Source of the DNA: Paenibacillus tengchongensis
GTDB taxonomy: Bacteria > Bacillota > Bacilli > Paenibacillales > Paenibacillaceae
NCBI RefSeq assembly: GCF_008973665.1
Contig: NZ_WACP01000010.1
Coordinates: 1-64,000 of the forward strand
Direction: 5' to 3'
Length of the DNA stretch: 64,000 nt
Shown in pieces: positions 1 to 8,428 of this stretch. How positions within the stretch are numbered: position 1 is the first letter of the stretch; each line of letters opens with the position of its first letter. A program made the position numbers and the translations under genes. Below the pieces are notes generated by a model, which saw nothing but the letters and a program-made list of their open reading frames with translations, had not been told where the DNA came from and searched no databases.

Positions 1-90
1 GACAACGTGCCTACCTTCTTACAATAGAGTTTTTTCTATTTATGGACAGTTAATTTATACCATTTGGCTAATGTCAGCTTTTATGCAACG

Positions 91-233
91 CTAGTGGATT
101 ATCGCCACTTAATTCGGACCATATTGGTGCAATCTTTAATTTTCGTTGAGATTAAGTGGCGATTATCAATTTAGCTTTGCATTCACATCCATACAGGTGA
201 AATTTAGTTGGCGATTTTCCACCTAAATTTCTG
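91..233. repeat. REP-like intergenic palindromic repeat, copy 1
   Basis: Three related modules sit in a row. GATTATCGCCACTTAAT is followed by its near-inverse ATTAAGTGGCGATTATC (a possible long hairpin), then by a third degenerate module TTTAGTTGGCGATTTTCC. The same three-module arrangement with the same spacing recurs at 16714-16848. The copies match well in the modules and diverge between them, as expected for a mobile palindromic repeat rather than a gene remnant. Nothing coding is seen in 1-280. Confidence 0.75.
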
Positions 234-280
234 AAGAAAGCTTGTAGCGGAATCACAGACTATTGGCCATTGTATCCCCA

Positions 281-1387
281 CTATTGCTTCCCCTTCCCCC
301 TCCCCCTGCCCCTAACCCAGGAAACTCCCAGCAGGAGCAGCGGAATCGCCACCATATTCACAGGCAGCACGTAACGGATCCAGACCCCTTTCAGCAGGTG
401 GCCGGCTGGGGGATTCAATGTAATAACGATCATCGTGAGGATGAACGTCACCGGAGCTACGATCCAGAGCATCTTCTTCCAGCTGCCTGTCTTCCCGGTC
501 CATTCGGCAATTCCATAGCTGGTGATGAACATCATGATGGATAATTTGACGAAGATGCAGACCAGCCAGATTGCCATCACAAAGATATCCATATTCTGAA
601 TAAACTCCATCAGATAGACCAGCTTGACCATCTCAAAGAAGGGGAACTGCAGCCGCCCGCCGACAGCAGGTCCGAAGGTCATGATGATCCACAGCACGCC
701 CAGCAGCAGCACGACCCCAGAGATCGCTACACCCAGCAGCAGCGCCTTGCGCGTTCCCTTTCCTGGCTTCTCCGCGAAGGGGAACAGCATCAGGAGCAGG
801 ACAGCTTCGCCAAGCAGCGAGAGCGGTGCAAACGCGCCGTTCATAATGGCCCCGGGGCCCGTATCTGCATATACAGGCAGCAACAGGGTCCAGTCGAGAT
901 TATTGAAGGTCAAGCCAAAGGTCAAGGCCAGGATAACCATCAGAATCGGGCCCCAGAGCTCGCTGACTCTGCCGATTGCTTCAATTCCGCCATGATGCAC
1001 CGTATATAACACTACTGCAATCATGGTTCCGATAATTACCCAGGCAGGTGTTTTATAAAGGACACTTAAGCGGATAAACAGGTACTCGTCCCGCAGAATC
1101 AGGCCCATCACCCAGAACCATTGCAGAACAAAAGGAATGACGATCAGCCTGCCGGCCCATTTCCCCAGTATAGCCGTACTCAGTCCTACCAGGGTCTGCT
1201 TGGGATACCGGGAGCTAAGCTTGGCGGCGATATAAGTAATGGCCAGCGCCAGGACTCCGGCCACAATAAATGAAATCCAGGCGTCCTGCTTCGCCCTCAG
1301 GATGGTCGGCGTCATCGAGACCAGCAGGTTGATTCCAATCTCCAGCATCATGATGATCCAGAATAGCTGCCGGTTGCTGATCTTCAT
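281..1387 (-). CDS. gerKB: GerB-family spore germination permease
   Basis: A 368-residue polytopic membrane protein with about ten hydrophobic segments spread over its whole length. This is the usual size and layout of the GerAB/GerKB family (APC-superfamily permeases), which bind the germinant in the spore inner membrane. It opens with a family-typical ISNRQLFWIIMM stretch and ends in a short basic tail. The ATG lies directly after the stop codon of the gerC gene, so translation is probably coupled. It is the last gene of a gerA-gerC-gerB operon. The paralogue (K, A, B or other) cannot be told from sequence alone, so the symbol is provisional. Confidence 0.9.
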   Translation of the reverse strand: MKISNRQLFWIIMMLEIGINLLVSMTPTILRAKQDAWISFIVAGVLALAITYIAAKLSSRYPKQTLVGLSTAILGKWAGRLIVIPFVLQWFWVMGLILRDEYLFIRLSVLYKTPAWVIIGTMIAVVLYTVHHGGIEAIGRVSELWGPILMVILALTFGLTFNNLDWTLLLPVYADTGPGAIMNGAFAPLSLLGEAVLLLMLFPFAEKPGKGTRKALLLGVAISGVVLLLGVLWIIMTFGPAVGGRLQFPFFEMVKLVYLMEFIQNMDIFVMAIWLVCIFVKLSIMMFITSYGIAEWTGKTGSWKKMLWIVAPVTFILTMIVITLNPPAGHLLKGVWIRYVLPVNMVAIPLLLLGVSWVRGRGRGKGKQ

Positions 1388-2647
1388 CTATTTCTCACCG
1401 CCGTCCCGGGTGGGCAGCAGGGATTCTGCGGTAATGCCCGTTCCTGTTATATTCAGCTTCACCTTGATGTCCAGCTCTACTTCCGGAAAAAGGGTTTCCC
1501 AATCGGAGGCCAGCTTCTTCCAGCGGTACGGATGACGGCGGTGTATAGTATCCCCGAGGCCAAAGATATCGCTCTTGAACTCCTTCTGCACCTTCGCGAC
1601 GACTCTTTCTACCTTCTCTTCCAGGTACTGATTCATCCGATCCTCCACCTTCTGTACATTCCCGGGCTGGGAGAGGTTTAGCGGCGAATCATTCTCTTCA
1701 ATAAACCCTTTGCCCTCCAGCAATATGCGAAAGCTTGGCCGGTCACCATCAAATCCAGGTGTAATATGGCTCTTGAAGTTATCAACGTTGACCGTTACCG
1801 TCTGTCCCTTGGTTGCTCCGGAAAGGGCATCTGCAGCCCCTCCCCCCGGCTGATCCGCATCCACGGCATTCACGATTGTAGTAAAAGCCCGCTGGCTCAG
1901 CCGGTTGGTCATCCAGAGCCTGACCCAGTATTCATCAAACTTCAAATATCCCGCCAGCTTCAGGCGGTTATTGAACACAGCGGCTCCGTATAACCCGAGC
2001 GTGGTTTGCGGCGGGCTGTCGTTCTTGCTCTTTTTGTCTAGCTTGACTTCAGGCGGCAATAGGATAAGGGCCGGCATAACTCCGCACCCGGTGCCGTTGG
2101 CCGAGATGTAGAAATCGAGCAGGGAGCGGCTGATGGACGCCCCGCTCTTTTCCTGGATTTTCTGCACGGCGATTGCCGGGTTGGTCTCCAGCTGGTAAGC
2201 CAGGCTCATCGCCTCCTGCGCGGTCCCTTCCCTGACGACAAATATATTCGTCCGCGGACGCATCAGCGGGCTTCTGCCATACTCGTCCATGATGGAGAAT
2301 ACCCCCTGCTCCGCCAGCTTCTCCCCGATAAAAATATTCCGGCGGTGCCCCGGGAAGAGCACCCGGGACAACTTTCTCTGCATGTTCTGCTGGGCATCCC
2401 TGTTATTGCGGCCATAGGCGCTTTCCGTCATGAAGCCGGACCGGCCTCCCTGCTCACCACCCTGCTGCCCCCCGGTTTGCGAGGCCAGCGGCAAGACCAG
2501 GTTGGCCGTCGCCAGATAGCTGCCGTTCTCCATCAGATCCATGCCCCAGCCCAGGATAATCGCCTGGTCGTTCAGTTCCTGGCGGTCCCAGCAACCGGTC
2601 AGGGCCAGCGGGAAGACGAGAAGTATGAGCCCTATTTTTCTGACCAT
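1388..2647 (-). CDS. gerKC: Ger(x)C-family germination lipoprotein
   Basis: A 419-residue lipoprotein. The N-terminus has a short hydrophobic signal ending in the lipobox LTGC, followed by WDRQELND, the hallmark start of mature GerAC/GerKC proteins. GerC subunits sit on the outer face of the spore inner membrane and are needed, with GerA and GerB, for nutrient-triggered germination. A Gly/Gln-rich stretch around residues 60-70 lies early in the first domain. The start ATG is preceded by AAGGGGAAACGGCTT. It is the second gene of the operon, 28 bp after gerA. Confidence 0.92.
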   Translation of the reverse strand: MVRKIGLILLVFPLALTGCWDRQELNDQAIILGWGMDLMENGSYLATANLVLPLASQTGGQQGGEQGGRSGFMTESAYGRNNRDAQQNMQRKLSRVLFPGHRRNIFIGEKLAEQGVFSIMDEYGRSPLMRPRTNIFVVREGTAQEAMSLAYQLETNPAIAVQKIQEKSGASISRSLLDFYISANGTGCGVMPALILLPPEVKLDKKSKNDSPPQTTLGLYGAAVFNNRLKLAGYLKFDEYWVRLWMTNRLSQRAFTTIVNAVDADQPGGGAADALSGATKGQTVTVNVDNFKSHITPGFDGDRPSFRILLEGKGFIEENDSPLNLSQPGNVQKVEDRMNQYLEEKVERVVAKVQKEFKSDIFGLGDTIHRRHPYRWKKLASDWETLFPEVELDIKVKLNITGTGITAESLLPTRDGGEK

Positions 2648-2675
2648 AAGCCGTTTCCCCTTCCCGCCTGTAAGA

Positions 2676-4190
2676 TTATCCGCCGCGTTTGGGGAACCTC
2701 TCGGTTTTGCCGTCTGTCAGCCAAGGCAGCAGCTTGCGCATTCTGTATTTGGGTGCACGCACCAGCACATCATTCAGATTGCCGATGGAGCGCGGCGCAT
2801 AAGGCGCCATATAAGGCACGCCGAAGGGCTTAAGCGTAACCATATGCACCGAAAGCAGGATCAGAAATAACACAATTCCATAAAAACCGAGAATGCCGGC
2901 GATAATCAGCAGGGGAAAACGCATCATCCGGTAGGCCGTCCCCAGATTATAGAGCGGGAAAGCAAAGGACGCAATTCCCGTCAGGGACACGATAATGACC
3001 ATCGGCGTGGAGATGATTCCCGCTGCCACGACCGCTTGCCCGATCACAAGCGCGCCCGCAATGCTGACCGCAGGCCCTACCTGCTGGGGCAGCCGGATAC
3101 CGGCCTCACGCAAGCCTTCAAAAATAAATTCCATAATGAGAGCCTCCGCAACAGCCGGCAGCGGCACGCCCTCCCTGGCCGAAGCAATGCTGACCACAAG
3201 CGGCGTCGGAATGACCTGCAGATGGTAGGTGGTGAGGGCCACATACAGCGAAGGCAGCAAGAGGGAAATATGTACAAAGGTATAGCGGATCCAGCGCACA
3301 AAGGTAGCGTAAATGAACCGGTCGGTATAATCGTCTACCGCCTGCAGGCCGGACCAGTACGTCATCGGCAGAATGAGCACAAACGGTGTATTGTCCGTGA
3401 TAATAATAACCTTGCCTTCCAGCAGGCTGGAGACTGCCACATCGGGCCGCTCCGTGTTCTGGATTTGCGGGAAAGGAGAGAACGCTTTATCCTCAATATA
3501 TTCCTCGATATTGCTGGAATGGATAATTCCGTCGATATCAATCTTTTGCAGCCGGGATTTCACTTCCTGCACGAGGCTGTCTTTAACAATGCCCTCCATG
3601 TAGCCAATTACAATCGCCGTTTCGGTCAATCTGCCCAGTGTCATGCTCTCCAGCTTCAGCTTGGAGGAACGGATGCGCCGGCGGAGCATGGTGGTATTGG
3701 TCCGCAGCGATTCCATGAACGCATCCCGCGGGCCGCGGACGACCTTCTCCGAGGTGGGTTCCTCAATCGAACGCTGCTCCAGCTTGACCAGGTCGGCCAG
3801 CAGCGCAAAGTTATTCCCCTCGATGAGCACTGCCGTTTCACCGCACAGCACGCCCTTGATGACTTCCTGGGCATCATATACAGCACGGAGCTTCAGCGTA
3901 GGTATAAAGATCCCTTGGAGCTCCGCATCCCGGTGTTCGTCCACGAGCGGATCATGACGGAGGTACTCCTGCAGCGGCCGCAGTACAAATTCATCCAATG
4001 CACGGGTGTCGCACATGCCGTCCACATAAATCAGTGTTGCCCGGTCCACGCCGCCAATGCTGCAGCTCCGGTACATAATATCTGAGCAATTCTGAAATTC
4101 CTGCTGCATCCGCCCGATGTTAACCGCAAGCTCCGGCTGCAGCAGTTCCGGCTGCATTTGCTTGCCCGCTGTTGTTGTCTGTTGTTCCAT
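2676..4190 (-). CDS. gerKA: GerA-family spore germination protein
   Basis: A 504-residue protein with the GerA layout: a soluble cytoplasmic domain of roughly 240 residues, then a membrane domain with four or five hydrophobic segments carrying PTPLVVSIASAREGVPLP, a conserved signature of GerAA/GerKA. GerA subunits are now thought to form the ion channel of the germinant receptor. I start at 4190 (MEQQTTTAG), because AGGGGGTG stands 5 bases upstream. An in-frame ATG 24 codons earlier has no ribosome site and would overlap the predicted sigma-G promoter. First gene of the ger operon. Confidence 0.92.
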   Translation of the reverse strand: MEQQTTTAGKQMQPELLQPELAVNIGRMQQEFQNCSDIMYRSCSIGGVDRATLIYVDGMCDTRALDEFVLRPLQEYLRHDPLVDEHRDAELQGIFIPTLKLRAVYDAQEVIKGVLCGETAVLIEGNNFALLADLVKLEQRSIEEPTSEKVVRGPRDAFMESLRTNTTMLRRRIRSSKLKLESMTLGRLTETAIVIGYMEGIVKDSLVQEVKSRLQKIDIDGIIHSSNIEEYIEDKAFSPFPQIQNTERPDVAVSSLLEGKVIIITDNTPFVLILPMTYWSGLQAVDDYTDRFIYATFVRWIRYTFVHISLLLPSLYVALTTYHLQVIPTPLVVSIASAREGVPLPAVAEALIMEFIFEGLREAGIRLPQQVGPAVSIAGALVIGQAVVAAGIISTPMVIIVSLTGIASFAFPLYNLGTAYRMMRFPLLIIAGILGFYGIVLFLILLSVHMVTLKPFGVPYMAPYAPRSIGNLNDVLVRAPKYRMRKLLPWLTDGKTERFPKRGG

Positions 4191-4207
4191 GCGGCACCCC
4201 CTAATGT

Positions 4208-4238
4208 TGGTATTTGCCGCAGCTGGGGAAATTATGCA
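4208..4238 (-). promoter_or_regulatory. Predicted sigma-G promoter of the ger operon
   Basis: On the minus strand TGCATA (-35) is followed after 18 bases by AATACCA (-10). The known sigma-G consensus is TGMATA-N17/18-CATAMTA, so the -35 is perfect and the -10 agrees at five of seven positions. The transcript would start just ahead of the ribosome site of gerA. Forespore expression is established for gerA operons. That this exact site is used is inference. Confidence 0.5.
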
Positions 4239-4479
4239 TTCTAACAGCCATAGCTGCCGCAATCTAGGCCGGAAAGGCCAACAGACATATTTGCAGGCTT
4301 TCGCAACGATTGCGTATAGAGTCTTATGCTTAATGCTTAAGAATCAACTTTTATGTTCCATCTAATCCTGGCCATATTTCTTGCCGTTATTAATTTATAA
4401 CTAGCAAGTCAGACACCTGCATGCCCGCAATAATTCTCCTGGTAACTAACAAATGATATGTTGGGAGGTATGACTTAAG

Positions 4480-5520
4480 ATGGTGACTGACTATTACCGA
4501 TCATTTACCGGTAAACGCTTACTGAATAATATTTATGACGCCACGGGTGTTTTATTAATCTCTAAAGATACCATTCTTCTGGAAAGCCACATCGAAAAAC
4601 TGGCCAACTTTAACATCCGCACGGACGAGATTCAAGCTGTCGCTAACAACAGCTCCGGAGCGAACAATGCTGTTCCGGAGCCTGTGTAGCCCCGTATAAA
4701 GCAGGCCGAAAAGCATCTGAACGACATTAACAGCTTCGTGCAGCAGAGCGGGGTTATCCCCATTGCCGAAGTTGAGGGCAAGGTACTTCCTTTCATTGAA
4801 GAAACCGCCAGAAGATATAATTTGTTTCAGGTGTTCTCCGCGCTGAAAGATCAGGGTGATTACCGGCACAAGCACTGTATCGGGGTAGCCGTTATCGCCG
4901 CCTCGCTTGGTAAACTGCTGGGGTTAACACAGCAGGAGCAGACCCTGCTGGCCACAGCAGCCACGCTCTATGACATCGGCATGGTGAAGCTCCCCTCCTC
5001 CATCCTCAGTAAGACCGGGCGGCTGGATTCCCATGAATATGCGATCATGAAGCAGCATACCGTTTTTGGTTCCGAGCTTTTGCAGCATTCGGATGTGGAC
5101 CCCCGGGTTGCCTTGGTAGCCCTGCAGCATCATGAGCGGGAGGACGGCAGCGGATATCCGCACGGCCTAAAGGGAGACCGGATCGATCCATTGAGCAAAA
5201 TCGTTGCATTGGCCGATGTATATGTAGCCTTGACTTCTGAACGCCCTTACCGGGCCGCCCTTCCTACTTTTGAAGTCATTGCGGAAATACATAAGCAGAT
5301 CATTCAGAACCGGTTCGACTCTGGTATTGGGCTGACCCTGCTCGATATGCTTCTTGCCAGACAGATAGGCTGTGAGGTGCTGCTGTCGGATGAGCGTAAA
5401 GGAAAGATTCTGCTGACCAATGTGAATTACCCCGCAAGGCCGCTCGTTGTCCTGGATAATCAGGAATGTATCGATCTTCAGAAAATACATAACCTTCATA
5501 TCACACAAATTATTGGGTAA
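4480..5520 (+). pseudogene. HD-GYP-type protein interrupted by an in-frame amber codon
   Basis: Two open stretches, 4480-4689 and 4738-5520, lie in the same reading frame and are separated only by TAG at 4687-4689; the intervening codons read as sensible protein (IKQAEKHLNDINSFV). The second half is an HD-GYP domain. HHEREDGSGYP, the GYP signature of cyclic-di-GMP phosphodiesterases, is intact, but the usual HD pair in LLHDIG reads LYDIG, so a metal-binding histidine is replaced by tyrosine. The gene would thus be non-catalytic even if read through. Either it is a pseudogene, or the amber is suppressed or a sequencing error, or the second half is made from the ATG at 4738. A GGGAGG stands 11 bases before the first start. 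Confidence 0.7.
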
Positions 5521-5546
5521 GAAGACTTCTTATTGATGTACCTGCT

Positions 5547-6968
5547 CTAGCTTTGATTCATGAACATGAGAGTGGAGGCCCCTTTTTGCCGGTGGGGGTC
5601 AGGCACCTTCAGCATATTCGTGTCGACTAAATATTTAAGGATGTAGGCACGCATGGCTCCCGATGCCATACTGTTCTGCGACCAGTAACGTACATACTTA
5701 CGCGCATGCTCCGGCTGGCCTTCGAGATTCAAGCGGTAGACCTCCTGATCCAGTTTCATTGCAGCCGCTTTGACCCGTTCTGAGGGTTGCGGGATATTCG
5801 CTTGCAGACGTTCCCCGGTTTGCTTATCTTTGCAATAGACGATGTTCACTTCAAGACCGGATCCGGTACGGAGCAAATATTGCTTGTCAAATAGACGGCG
5901 GTAGATATCAATATTCGCATCGTTTTGCGGCAGACTCCCGTTGATCACTTGCATCAGATAGATGAAATCCGAACTCCAGTTGTCTCTCCAGCCGTACTGC
6001 CTGCCGCACCACCGGGTATCGGCTTGCCATGCCTTCAGCATGAATTCATCGGAATCACGGTACATGTCACCGCAAAAATAATATTCAGCACGGTTAAAGC
6101 TGACGTTAAGCGGTCTGTCGATTGTTGCGTGAGCAGCATAATAGCCGCCATCTATCCGGCTGACTGCAACCTCTGAATGACTCACTTTGCCCAATTCTTT
6201 GAAGTTCAAGCGGTTACCGGCATACGGAATGAGGCTCCATAACAGCATATTAAAGTCGCCGCCAGGAATATAGACACCGGTCTCCCGGAACACCTCCTCC
6301 TGCGCAAAGAATGGTCTGAAATATTGCTCGGCAGCGATTTCCGCATACTCTGCAAACAAACGGTGCAGTGCTTCGATTTTCCCTTGAGAGGGATCCTCAA
6401 TGTACATATTCGTACGATATTTACCGCCCGGTAGTGGTTCCAGGAATCCGTATTTCTCCAGTATGGCAATCTCATCCCCGATAAAGACAGGCGGAACCCC
6501 CAATTCTTCAGCCATTTCCTGAACCGTTAGCAGCTTGTGATAGGCGGCATAAGCGATATTTTGTCTGATCGCTGTTCCCAGGCCATCGTAATAGTATTTC
6601 ACTACGATTTCCCGTTGCTGGTGAGATAGGAAGGCGATTTCCCGCCGCAATGCGCTGGCTGTTTCCTGTCGGATGATTTCGTCGAAGCCCTCATCTCTGG
6701 ACATCAGCTCATAGTCTTCTATCCGCAAATGATTGGCCGCCTTCACTCTCTCACCGGCGTATTTTGCCCACACATAATGCGCGATCTTAAACACGTAGCT
6801 GTTCAAATCAAAAACCTCGCTCTTCTTGAGCAGCGTCCGGTACACCTCCAGCGTTATTCTTCCCGCCAGCTCCTCGGCTTCGGCAATATTGCCCGTCTTA
6901 TTCAGCGCAAATCCGTACAGCGGCTTCATATACGCCTTGATGACACGGTCTGCATGTTGTTTATCCAT
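5547..6968 (-). CDS. Sigma-70-like protein lacking the region 4 helix-turn-helix
   Basis: A 473-residue protein. Residues 1-75 look like ECF sigma region 2 (PLYGFALNKTGNIAEAEELA, then LNSYVFKIAHYVWAKY). A region 4 start (LSHQQREIVVKYYYDGL) is cut short and runs straight into TAIRQNIAYAAYHKLLTVQE, a downstream winged-helix-like segment. The DNA-reading helices of region 4.2 that should follow YYYDGL are missing, which reads as an in-frame deletion. The remaining 300 residues are a large C-terminal domain seen in some Paenibacillus and clostridial sigma-like proteins. I start at 6968 (MDKQHAD), with AGGGAG 10 bases upstream. Without region 4 it could hardly recognise a -35 element; function unknown. 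Confidence 0.65.
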   Translation of the reverse strand: MDKQHADRVIKAYMKPLYGFALNKTGNIAEAEELAGRITLEVYRTLLKKSEVFDLNSYVFKIAHYVWAKYAGERVKAANHLRIEDYELMSRDEGFDEIIRQETASALRREIAFLSHQQREIVVKYYYDGLGTAIRQNIAYAAYHKLLTVQEMAEELGVPPVFIGDEIAILEKYGFLEPLPGGKYRTNMYIEDPSQGKIEALHRLFAEYAEIAAEQYFRPFFAQEEVFRETGVYIPGGDFNMLLWSLIPYAGNRLNFKELGKVSHSEVAVSRIDGGYYAAHATIDRPLNVSFNRAEYYFCGDMYRDSDEFMLKAWQADTRWCGRQYGWRDNWSSDFIYLMQVINGSLPQNDANIDIYRRLFDKQYLLRTGSGLEVNIVYCKDKQTGERLQANIPQPSERVKAAAMKLDQEVYRLNLEGQPEHARKYVRYWSQNSMASGAMRAYILKYLVDTNMLKVPDPHRQKGASTLMFMNQS

Positions 6969-7016
6969 GAATTGAAAGCTCCCTCTTCCCGGATGGCACT
7001 CTATTAAATACTGCAA

Positions 7017-7315
7017 CGAAAGCGAAAAAGGTTGGGCAGATCAGGGTGGAAATTTTGCGTGGTTATCATTTCAAAGCTACAGGATGAATCTTCTTAGGGT
7101 TTCTATTTTACCTTCTGTAAAAACAATACTACAAGCAGCTGATCTGCCACCATTTCTCATTTGGTGAGAAAAGAACAACCAAAGTGTGGATTGTGCAGTC
7201 CAGGCCATGTAACCGTCAGGCTCATTCACTTAACCAAGCGGTCATTGAGCAAACTTCCGGCCAAATGTAATATGTAGTTGACTAGTCGCTACTACCAATA
7301 CCGGAGGTTGTCCAA
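7017..7315. promoter_or_regulatory. Divergent intergenic region with promoter and small palindrome
   Basis: For the plus-strand XRE gene TTGAGC (7245-7250), a 17-base spacer and TAATAT (7268-7273) form a reasonable sigma-A promoter. A perfect 7-bp inverted repeat, TTTCTCA / TGAGAAA with a 5-base loop (7153-7171), lies between the two divergent genes and could be an operator. Nothing else is recognised in this 299-base gap. Confidence 0.4.
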
Positions 7316-8353
7316 ATGAATATAGAAATCGGGAATAAGATCAGAGCTCTGCGATTACAGAAGGGACTAACTCAGGAACAACTTGCTGCAAAACTGAACA
7401 TGTCGTCCCAAGCCGTCTCCAAGTGGGAGAATAATGTATCCCTGCCCGATATTCAGCTGCTGCCGAGCCTGTCCGTCATATTCGGCGTCACAATTGATGA
7501 GCTGTTTGCTTTAACCGATGATACCCATTTCGCGCGGATTGAAAATATGTTGAATACGGAGCAATTTATAACCACTGAGGATTTCACCTATGCCGAACAA
7601 TTTCTTAAAGAAAAGTTAAAGGAGGAAGCTAAAAAAAGCCATTCTCTCACCTTGCTGGCCGAACTGCACCTTCAACATTTAGAAGAGCACCGGGAAATCG
7701 CCTCCCATTACGCCAAGGAAGCACTGAAATCCAATCCTGACAGCAAACGGAACCATAATGCATTACGTGATGCAGAGAATGGTGCCATATTGGACTGGAA
7801 CTTCTCTAATAACCATAACCTGATCGAGTATTACACCCATTTTGTGCAAAGTCATCCTGATTATTGGCAAGCTTATGTATGGCTCTTGAACTACTTGCTT
7901 GCAGACGGCAGAAGCACTGAGGCTAAAGCCATTTTGGAACAGTTAAATCGTATACATCCAGGGTATTTGTATCCACTCTATGGGGGACTGATCTGTAAGG
8001 AAGAGGGGGAGCTTGCCCAGGCCCTATTGCTTTGGGAACAGATGACAGATTTGTATGCCGATGAATGGCTGGCGTGGTCTTCCAGAGGAGACTGCGCAGC
8101 TAAACTGTGCAGATATGACGAAGCAATTGAATACTACAACAAGGGCTATGAACTGCAGCCGCATCCAAAATATTCAGATGCATTAATAGCAAGGGTTCAC
8201 ATTTACAAAATACAAGAGAAGTACGATAAAGCGATTGAAACGCTTGAAGAAATCCTTTCACTGCTGGAGAAGGATTGGCATATTACAGAGGGCAAAACTG
8301 TTGATGCATTCAAAGAGGAAATTAATGATCTAGAAATATTGCTGCATCAATAA
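7316..8353 (+). CDS. XRE-family regulator with C-terminal TPR-like repeats
   Basis: A 345-residue protein. Residues 1-65 form a Cro/CI-type helix-turn-helix (IRALRLQKGLTQEQLAAKLN, then SSQAVSKWENNVSLPDI), typical of the xenobiotic-response-element family. The rest is helical with tetratricopeptide-like spacing of Trp, Tyr and Ala, for example in the DEWLAWSSRGDCA and YDEAIEYYNKGYEL stretches, which suggests a sensor that binds a peptide or partner protein. CCGGAGG stands 8 bases before the ATG. It is transcribed alone, divergent from the sigma-like gene, and closed by the terminator at 8371-8406. The ligand and target are unknown. Confidence 0.85.
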   Translation: MNIEIGNKIRALRLQKGLTQEQLAAKLNMSSQAVSKWENNVSLPDIQLLPSLSVIFGVTIDELFALTDDTHFARIENMLNTEQFITTEDFTYAEQFLKEKLKEEAKKSHSLTLLAELHLQHLEEHREIASHYAKEALKSNPDSKRNHNALRDAENGAILDWNFSNNHNLIEYYTHFVQSHPDYWQAYVWLLNYLLADGRSTEAKAILEQLNRIHPGYLYPLYGGLICKEEGELAQALLLWEQMTDLYADEWLAWSSRGDCAAKLCRYDEAIEYYNKGYELQPHPKYSDALIARVHIYKIQEKYDKAIETLEEILSLLEKDWHITEGKTVDAFKEEINDLEILLHQ

Positions 8354-8370
8354 GTACGGGTAGAAAGTCA

Positions 8371-8406
8371 AAGAAGCCAGCCGCCTATGCAGGCGACTGG
8401 CTTCTT
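8371..8406. terminator. Bidirectional terminator between the XRE gene and the GH42 gene
   Basis: AAGAAGCCAG-C-CGCCT, a four-base loop, then AGGCG-A-CTGGCTTCTT. The two convergent genes end on either side, at 8353 and 8429, so one hairpin can serve both. Confidence 0.8.
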
Positions 8407-8428
8407 AACAACGGATAAACCACTCATA

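Noticed and set aside
3036..4085. 349-codon plus-strand open frame opposite gerA
   Set aside because: Shadow of the germination gene.
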